Of a stretch of 64,000 nt of DNA, positions 59,110-64,000 are shown in pieces (the stretch's first letter is position 1; every line of letters starts with the position of its first letter). The stretch is taken from positions 56,968 through 120,967 of the forward strand of contig JASHOR010000076.1 of assembly GCA_030041005.1 (NCBI GenBank). Direction: 5' to 3'. This DNA comes from Xanthobacteraceae bacterium (GTDB taxonomy: Bacteria; Pseudomonadota; Alphaproteobacteria; Rhizobiales; Xanthobacteraceae). A program made the translations under genes and the position numbers. The notes under the pieces are model-generated. The model did no database searches, had not been told where the DNA came from, and saw only the letters and a list, made by a program, of their open reading frames with translations.

Positions 59110-60027
59110 ATGAGCGAGTTCCGAACCGGCGCGCGCGTTCGCGCCGTCTGCATGCGGGCCCTCACGCCGCTGCGGCCGATTATTCCGCGGCGATTCCGTT
59201 CGGATCTGCCCGTGGTTCCCGTCGTGCGGCTCACCGGCGTCATCGGCTTTTCTACGCCGTTGCGGCCCGGTCTGACGCTTGCCGGCATCGCGCGCACGCT
59301 GGATCGTGCCTTCGCCGTGCGCAGCGCCGCCGCGGTCGCCATGACGATCAACTCGCCGGGCGGATCGCCGGTTCAATCGCATCTGATATTCCGCCGCATC
59401 CGTGAATTGGCGGACGAGAAAAAGCGCCGCGTCATCGCTTTCGTGGAAGACGCCGCGGCTTCGGGCGGCTACATGATCGCCTGCGCCGCCGACGAGATCA
59501 TCGCCGATCCGCACTCGATCGTCGGCTCGATCGGGGTGGTCGGCAGCTCGTTCGGCTTCGACAAGGCGATCGGCAAGCTCGGCATCGAGCGCAGGCTGTA
59601 CACGTCGGGTGACCACAAGGCCATGCTCGACCCGTTCCTGCCGGAGAATCCCGACGACGTGGAGCGGCTGAAAAAACTGCAACGGCAAATCCATGAAAGC
59701 TTCATCGCGCTGGTGAAGTCGCGCCGCGGCCCCAAGCTCAATGGTGCAGAGAATGACCTGTTTTCCGGCGAATATTGGGCGGGTCGGCGCGGGCTGGAAC
59801 TCGGCCTCGTCGATGCGCTCGGCGACCTGCACGGCGTTTTGCGCGAACGATTCGGGGACAAGGTCGTTACTCCCCTGGTCAGCGCCGAACGCGGCTGGCT
59901 CGGACGGCGGGTTCCCGGCGTCAGCGGCGGGATCGGCGTCGCCGGCGAATTGCCGCAATTGGGGCTGACCGATGACCTGATCTCGGCGCTGGAGGCGCGC
60001 GCTCTCTGGGCGCGATATGGACTTTAG
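59110..60027 (+). CDS. S49 family peptidase (SppA/SohB-like)
   Basis: A 305-residue serine protease of the signal-peptide-peptidase A family. The catalytic Ser is in EDAAASGGYMIACAADEI near 125 and the Lys dyad partner in TSGDHKAMLDPF near 175. INSPGGSPVQS forms the oxyanion strand. A clear N-terminal transmembrane anchor is not visible, as in the SohB-like short forms. The ATG at 59110 is favoured by homology; a TTG at 59074 and an ATG at 59098 are in frame. It is expected to degrade membrane or signal-peptide fragments. Confidence 0.9.
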   Translation: MSEFRTGARVRAVCMRALTPLRPIIPRRFRSDLPVVPVVRLTGVIGFSTPLRPGLTLAGIARTLDRAFAVRSAAAVAMTINSPGGSPVQSHLIFRRIRELADEKKRRVIAFVEDAAASGGYMIACAADEIIADPHSIVGSIGVVGSSFGFDKAIGKLGIERRLYTSGDHKAMLDPFLPENPDDVERLKKLQRQIHESFIALVKSRRGPKLNGAENDLFSGEYWAGRRGLELGLVDALGDLHGVLRERFGDKVVTPLVSAERGWLGRRVPGVSGGIGVAGELPQLGLTDDLISALEARALWARYGL

Positions 60028-60156
60028 ATCGTGTTCAGGTCGGCATAAGCCACCGGACGACCAAAACTCGACTGGAATCTGCTTTGCGGTCTTTTTCCGA
60101 AAAGCGACGGTTGCATCCTTGAAACGATTGCGCCGAAGCGAGTAAGGGGAATCACA

Positions 60157-60351
60157 ATGCCGGCCGCCTTCGCACTGGCAATTGGACTGATGGGCGCGGC
60201 TGCGCTCGTGCGCTGGTGTGCCAAGGAAGTCCGCCGCGTCAATGCCGAGCTGGACCATATCCGCGGCGGCGCCGGCGCCGAGCCGGTCGATCGCGACGCG
60301 CTGCCGAAATTAAGGCGCGATCCGCAAACCGGCGAATACCGGCCGGGATAA
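60157..60351 (+). CDS. Small membrane protein, function unknown
   Basis: A 64-residue protein with AAGGGGAATCAC before the ATG. One hydrophobic helix (FALAIGLMGAAALVRWCA) is followed by a charged tail that contains VNAELDHIRGGAGAEPVDRD and RRDPQTGEYRPG. The Leu-Arg-x-Asp-Pro-x-Thr-Gly-x-Tyr-Arg-Pro end resembles small conserved proteins found beside S49 peptidase genes in Hyphomicrobiales. It may act with that peptidase; this is inferred from position. Confidence 0.7.
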   Translation: MPAAFALAIGLMGAAALVRWCAKEVRRVNAELDHIRGGAGAEPVDRDALPKLRRDPQTGEYRPG

Positions 60352-60382
60352 TCTTTGGCAGGCAAAGTCCGGCGGTCCGGCG

Positions 60383-61360
60383 CTACTGTATCGTAATGTG
60401 ATGCTCGGCGATCACGCGGCCCCATTTGTCGTATTGCGCCTTCATGAAAGCGCCGAGCTCTTGCGGCGTGCCGCCCCTTGGAGTGGCGCCGGTGCTGACC
60501 AGCTTGTCGTGCAAAGCCGGATCGGCGAGCGCCTCGTTGACGGCTTTGTTGAGCTTGGCGATCACGGCTGGCGGCGTCTTGGCCGGCGCCAGCAGCGCGT
60601 ACCAGTTGGCGGCGTCGGTGTTTGGATAGCCCTGCTCGGCAAGCGTCGGCACGTTGGGCAGGGTGGCGTCGCGCTTGTCTCCCGCTATCCCGATCGGCAC
60701 CAGATTGCCGGCGCGGATTTGCGAGATGACCACCGGAATGTCGAGCGCCACCACCTGGACCTGCCCGCCGAGCAGGTCGGTCAGCGCCGGCGCGGCTCCG
60801 CGATACGGCACGTGTAGGAATTTCACGCCGGCCGCGGCGTCGAGCAGCAATTGGGCAAGATGCGGCGGCGAGCCGACGCCGGTCGATGCGAAGGTGATGG
60901 CGCCGGGCTTTTTCTTGGCGAGCGCCACCAGCTCCTTGACGGTCTTGATGCCGAGTTTCGGCGAAACCACGAGCACCTCGTTCACCGTCGTCACCAGCAC
61001 GACCGGCGCGAAATCGCGGAACGTATGAAACGGCATGTCCTTCATGAGGTGCGGCGACACCGTCACCGCGCCCGATGTGGTGAGAAACAGCGAATAGCCG
61101 TCGGGGTTGGATTTGGCCACATCGCCGCCGCCGAGCGTACCGTTGGCGCCGGGCTTGTTGTCGATATAGACACGCTGGCCAAACAGCTTCGTCATTTTGT
61201 CGGCAATCAGACGGCCGACGAAATCGGTCGGGCCGCCCGGCGGAAACGCCACGACAATACGAACCGGCCGCGTGGGAAAGTCCTGCGCTCTGGCGAATTG
61301 CGGTCCGTGCACGAGCAGAACCGCGGCGGTGGCGGCCAGTATCAGGCGAATCCGATGCAC
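60383..61360 (-). CDS. Tripartite tricarboxylate transporter substrate-binding protein (Bug family)
   Basis: A 325-residue periplasmic binding protein of the Bug/TctC type. The GTG at 61360 has GGGGAGGACATC before it and opens a signal peptide (RLILAATAAVLLVHGPQFAR). The family core FPTRPVRIVVAFPPGGPTDF near 28-47, NKPGANGTLGGGDVA and FLHVPYRGAAPALTDLLGGQ are present. Such proteins bind carboxylates or small aromatics. No TctA/TctB membrane genes are in the window, so this is an orphan binding protein, as is common in this family. Confidence 0.92.
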   Translation of the reverse strand: MHRIRLILAATAAVLLVHGPQFARAQDFPTRPVRIVVAFPPGGPTDFVGRLIADKMTKLFGQRVYIDNKPGANGTLGGGDVAKSNPDGYSLFLTTSGAVTVSPHLMKDMPFHTFRDFAPVVLVTTVNEVLVVSPKLGIKTVKELVALAKKKPGAITFASTGVGSPPHLAQLLLDAAAGVKFLHVPYRGAAPALTDLLGGQVQVVALDIPVVISQIRAGNLVPIGIAGDKRDATLPNVPTLAEQGYPNTDAANWYALLAPAKTPPAVIAKLNKAVNEALADPALHDKLVSTGATPRGGTPQELGAFMKAQYDKWGRVIAEHHITIQ

Positions 61361-61494
61361 GATGTCCTCCCCACAGGCGTCAATTGTCAGGTGTCAGGTA
61401 TCAGGAATCGGACAGCATGTCTTGAGGCCTTACACCTGAGGCGGACCCCGGTCAGTCACTTGACCTTCCCCGGCCGATCCACCAACAACGTGCC

Positions 61495-62448
61495 ATGAGC
61501 GATCTCGCCGCCGCCGACTTGCCGCTGCACATGCGCCCCGACCGCTCGTTCCAGGGGCTGATCCTGGCATTGCAGCGCTATTGGGCGGATTGGGGCTGCG
61601 TGATTTTGCAGCCCTACGACATGGAGGTCGGCGCCGGGACTTTTCATCCGGCGACCACGTTGCGCGCGCTCGGGCCCAAACCGTGGAACGCCGCCTATGT
61701 GCAGCCCTCGCGCCGGCCCAAGGACGGCCGGTATGGCGAAAACCCCAATCGCCTGCAGCACTATTATCAGCTCCAGGTGATCCTCAAGCCCTCGCCGAAC
61801 GACCTGCAGGAGCTTTATCTGCGCTCGCTCTACGCCATCGGCATCGATCCGAAGCGCCATGACATCCGCTTCGTCGAGGACGATTGGGAAAGTCCGACGC
61901 TCGGCGCCTGGGGTCTGGGCTGGGAGTGCTGGTGCGACGGCATGGAGGTCTCGCAATTCACCTATTTCCAGCAGGTGGCCGGCGTCGAGTGCGCTCCGGT
62001 CTCGGGCGAACTCACCTACGGCCTGGAGCGGCTGGCGATGTACGTCCAGGGCGTCGAGAACGTGTTCGATCTGAACTTCAACGGCCGCGACGGCGCGCGC
62101 AAGGTGACCTACGGCGATATCTTCCGGCAGGCCGAGCAGGAATATTCGCGGCACAATTTCGAATACGCCGATACCGGCATGCTGTTCGAGCAGTTCCGCA
62201 TGGCGGAGTCAGCGTGCAAAAAATATCTCGAGGACGGCTGGGCCGCGGGGCACAATCAGGGCCGCCATCTCATGGCGTTGCCGGCCTACGACCAGTGCAT
62301 CAAGGCGAGCCACGTCTTCAATCTGCTCGACGCGCGCGGCGTGATTTCCGTGACCGAGCGGCAAAGCTATATTTTACGGGTTCGCGAACTCGCCAAGGCC
62401 TGCGGCGAGGCGTGGCTGGCAACAGAAGGCGGAGGCAAAAGCGCATGA
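61495..62448 (+). CDS. glyQ: Glycine-tRNA ligase alpha subunit
   Basis: GlyQ, 317 residues, the catalytic alpha chain of the heterotetrameric (alpha2beta2) glycyl-tRNA synthetase. The N-terminal [40 protein letters not shown], the [20 protein letters not shown] motif and [20 protein letters not shown] are diagnostic of the class II core. Its stop overlaps the ATG of the CDGSH gene, which lies between it and glyS. Length is normal. Confidence 0.98.
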   Translation: MSDLAAADLPLHMRPDRSFQGLILALQRYWADWGCVILQPYDMEVGAGTFHPATTLRALGPKPWNAAYVQPSRRPKDGRYGENPNRLQHYYQLQVILKPSPNDLQELYLRSLYAIGIDPKRHDIRFVEDDWESPTLGAWGLGWECWCDGMEVSQFTYFQQVAGVECAPVSGELTYGLERLAMYVQGVENVFDLNFNGRDGARKVTYGDIFRQAEQEYSRHNFEYADTGMLFEQFRMAESACKKYLEDGWAAGHNQGRHLMALPAYDQCIKASHVFNLLDARGVISVTERQSYILRVRELAKACGEAWLATEGGGKSA

Positions 62449-62702
62449 GCGACATGACCGAAATGCCCGAAATCGGCGGCCGGCGACCGATCACGATCGA
62501 GGTCGAGGCCGGCAAGAGCTATTGGTGGTGCGCCTGCGGGCGCTCGAAATCGCAACCGTTCTGCGACGGTTCGCACAAGGTCACGTCGTTCCGACCGGTC
62601 GAATACAAGGCGGACAAGTCCGAGCAGGTGTGGTTCTGCGCCTGCAAGCGCTCGGGCAGGAAGCCGATGTGCGACGGCACGCACAAGACGCTGCCGGCGT
62701 AA
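62445..62702 (+). CDS. Dual-CDGSH iron-sulphur protein
   Basis: An 85-residue protein with two CDGSH 2Fe-2S sites: [16 protein letters not shown] near 29-44 and [16 protein letters not shown] near 65-80. Each gives three Cys and one His. There is no membrane segment, so it is a soluble bacterial tandem-CDGSH protein. The ATG overlaps the glyQ stop by four bases, giving translational coupling with the alpha subunit. The same insertion between glyQ and glyS occurs in other Hyphomicrobiales. Its electron-transfer partner is unknown. Confidence 0.93.
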   Translation: MSDMTEMPEIGGRRPITIEVEAGKSYWWCACGRSKSQPFCDGSHKVTSFRPVEYKADKSEQVWFCACKRSGRKPMCDGTHKTLPA

Positions 62703-62757
62703 CTTGTTGGATGAACCTTCGCCTTGTGGGCAGGGTCGGCGCGGCATTGATTCTCAA

Positions 62758-62815
62758 CCCTCCCCTGGAGGGGGAGGGTCGGCGAGCATCGTAGATGCGA
62801 GCCGGGGTGGGGTGA
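62758..62815. repeat. Palindromic repeat, left border of the DUF559 cassette
   Basis: A 58-bp repeat whose core reads CCCTCCCCTGGAGGGGGAGG, then GTCGGCG, a small private stem (GCATC-GTA-GATGC) and CCGGGGTGGGGTGA. It ends five bases before the DUF559 start codon. An inverted copy lies at 63233-63284. Confidence 0.88.
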
Positions 62816-62819
62816 TCCT

Positions 62820-63287
62820 GTGACGACAAACAAATTGCTCTCGAGCAGTTCACGCCGTGTCAATGCGCGCCACCTTCGCGTCAATTCAACGGAGACCGAA
62901 AGACTTTTGTGGCGGCGCCTTCGCTCGATTGAAACCGAGGGAACACATTTTCGGCGCCAAGTGTCGATAGGACCCTACGTAGCCGACTTTGCTTGCATGG
63001 CCGCGCGCCTGTTGATTGAGCTTGACGGTTCTCAGCACGCGACGGATGCAAGCAGGCTCAAAGATGCGGAACGCACACAGTGGCTGGAATCGGAAGGTTA
63101 TCGGATTATACGTTTCTGGAACAACGACCTCACCCAGAACATGAACGGTGTTCTGGAAACGGTGTATGCGGCGCTTTATGGCTCACGTGACGATGTGCAG
63201 CGTGCTTTGAAGCACTGTCGGCGCAAGCGCTGTCACCCCACCCCGGCGCGCTCCGCGCGCCGACCCTCCCCCTCCAGGGGAGGGTGA
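62820..63287 (+). CDS. DUF559 (Vsr-like) endonuclease-domain protein inside an inverted-repeat cassette
   Basis: A 155-residue protein from a GTG directly after the left repeat. The DUF559 domain covers about 24-120: ETERLLWRRLRSIETEG, FRRQVSIGPYVADFACM, RLLIELDGSQHATDA, then LESEGYRIIRFWNNDLTQN. The conserved Glu, Asp, ELDG and His positions match the PD-(D/E)XK-related very-short-patch-repair fold. The last 17 codons (after KHCRRKRC) are read from the right-hand palindromic repeat, so the true tail is repeat-derived. It splits the glyQ-CDGSH-glyS operon. Whether it cuts the repeat, or merely travels with it, is unknown. Confidence 0.88.
   Translation: MTTNKLLSSSSRRVNARHLRVNSTETERLLWRRLRSIETEGTHFRRQVSIGPYVADFACMAARLLIELDGSQHATDASRLKDAERTQWLESEGYRIIRFWNNDLTQNMNGVLETVYAALYGSRDDVQRALKHCRRKRCHPTPARSARRPSPSRGG
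63233..63284. repeat. Palindromic repeat, right border of the DUF559 cassette (inverted)
   Basis: The inverse of the 62758-62815 repeat: TCACCCCACCCCGG, a different private stem (CGCG-CTC-CGCGCG-like) and the CGCCGACCCTCCCCCTCCAG core. Outer sequences match perfectly while the middle stem differs but stays self-complementary. It ends 12 bases before the glyS start and covers the end of the DUF559 frame. Confidence 0.88.
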
Positions 63288-63296
63288 AAGGCGACG

Positions 63297-64000
63297 ATGC
63301 CTGACCTTCTGCTCGAACTATTTTCCGAGGAGATTCCCGCCCGGATGCAGGCGCGGGCGGCGGAGGACTTGCGCAAGGCGGTGACTGACCGGCTGGTCGA
63401 GGCCGGCCTTGCCTACGATGGCGCCAAGGCGTTCGTGACGCCGCGGCGGCTCGCGCTGTCGGTGCATGGCGTGCCGGCGCGGCAGGCCGACCTGCGCGAG
63501 GAGAAGAAGGGCCCGCGCGTCGGCGCGCCGGAGAACGCCATCGCCGGATTTCTCAAGGCGGCGGGGCTCAAGTCGATCGATGACGCCAAGGTGCAGCCGG
63601 ACAAGAAAGGCGACTTCTATGTCGCGGTGATCGAGAAGCCGGGGCGGCCGGCGATCGAGGTGATCGGCGATCTCCTGCCCGACGTGATCAAAAAATTTCC
63701 CTGGCCGAAATCGATGCGCTGGGGCGTGCGGTCGAAGGAGCCCGGCGCGCTCGGCTGGGTGCGGCCGCTGCATTCCATCGTCGCCACCTTCGGCCCGGAG
63801 ACCGAGGACCCGGATATCGTACCGTTTAAGATCGACGGCATTGCCGCCGGCAACGAGACGCGAGGTCACCGCTTCATGGCGCCGGCGCCGTTCCCCGTGC
63901 GCCGGCTCGCCGACTACATGCGCAAGCTGGAACAGGCCAAGGTGGTGCTCGACGCCGAGCGGCGGCGCGACATTATTCTCACCGAAGCAAAGCAGCTTGC
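63297..64000 (+). CDS. glyS: Glycine-tRNA ligase beta subunit, N-terminal part (runs off the right edge)
   Basis: The first 234 codons of GlyS, the tRNA-binding beta chain of glycyl-tRNA synthetase. It begins [20 protein letters not shown] and contains [60 protein letters not shown] and [10 protein letters not shown], all typical. GGTGAAAGG precedes the ATG. Its ribosome-binding region lies just after the right-hand palindromic repeat, so the DUF559 cassette has been placed immediately upstream of it. Confidence 0.96.
   Translation, partial: MPDLLLELFSEEIPARMQARAAEDLRKAVTDRLVEAGLAYDGAKAFVTPRRLALSVHGVPARQADLREEKKGPRVGAPENAIAGFLKAAGLKSIDDAKVQPDKKGDFYVAVIEKPGRPAIEVIGDLLPDVIKKFPWPKSMRWGVRSKEPGALGWVRPLHSIVATFGPETEDPDIVPFKIDGIAAGNETRGHRFMAPAPFPVRRLADYMRKLEQAKVVLDAERRRDIILTEAKQL

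Overview
The window is 64 kb of a GC-rich alphaproteobacterial chromosome, most like the Hyphomicrobiales (Bradyrhizobiaceae/Xanthobacteraceae-like). The support is a CcrM-type GANTC methyltransferase, direct-repeat LexA boxes of the alphaproteobacterial type (GTTC-N7-GTTC), a DUF3551 protein, FixJ-like regulators, and the local order trmL / cytochrome b / cytochrome c1 / apt. Cytochromes b and c1 are separate genes rather than the fused FbcH of Bradyrhizobium and Rhodopseudomonas. No rRNA, tRNA, CRISPR array, integrase or classical insertion sequence was seen.

Layout. 0-13 kb is a catabolic region. It holds two fumarylacetoacetate-hydrolase-fold enzymes, exported isochorismatase-like paralogues, a cyclase-family hydrolase, two D-2-hydroxyacid dehydrogenases, a half-size PEP-synthase-like protein, an M24 enzyme, a ketopantoate reductase, an SDR and a TSUP permease. 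13-18 kb is housekeeping: hemF, trmL, cytochromes b and c1, apt; the Rieske gene expected before cytochrome b is reduced to 24 codons. 18-25 kb has two MinD/ParA-like ATPases, the M48 protease-LemA pair, a polyprenyl sugar-phosphate transferase and a gamma-resorcylate-decarboxylase-like enzyme. 25-32 kb has a large unknown secreted protein, a two-component system with an extra receiver protein and two matching palindromes, and four small exported proteins. 32-44 kb is core: smc, a DsbA-like protein, DciA-type DUF721, mutY-ridA-unknown, pncC, ccrM, ypfJ, moaB and a MarR-GNAT fusion with a clear operator.

44.9-47.3 kb is a less GC-rich islet. An 80-aa unknown protein and a dCTP-deaminase-like enzyme lie behind one LexA box, and a SplB-like radical SAM protein lies behind a second; this is the best candidate for a new damage-inducible module. 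47.5-61 kb is mostly housekeeping: rnhB, a GT39-like membrane protein, a type-4 UDG, ETF-QO, a TPR protein with ispE, a polyprenyl diphosphate synthase, a GT2-DUF2007-methyltransferase operon, an S49 peptidase and a Bug-type binding protein. The window ends in glyQ, a dual-CDGSH gene and glyS. A DUF559 nuclease gene bracketed by inverted copies of a palindromic repeat has inserted into this operon.

Short palindromic repeats are frequent. They comprise a CCTCTCCC hairpin family (one copy in frame inside mutY), a paired hairpin family with covarying stems at 9.3 and 47.3 kb, an 80-bp palindrome at 5.3 kb, and the CCCTCCCC repeats around DUF559.
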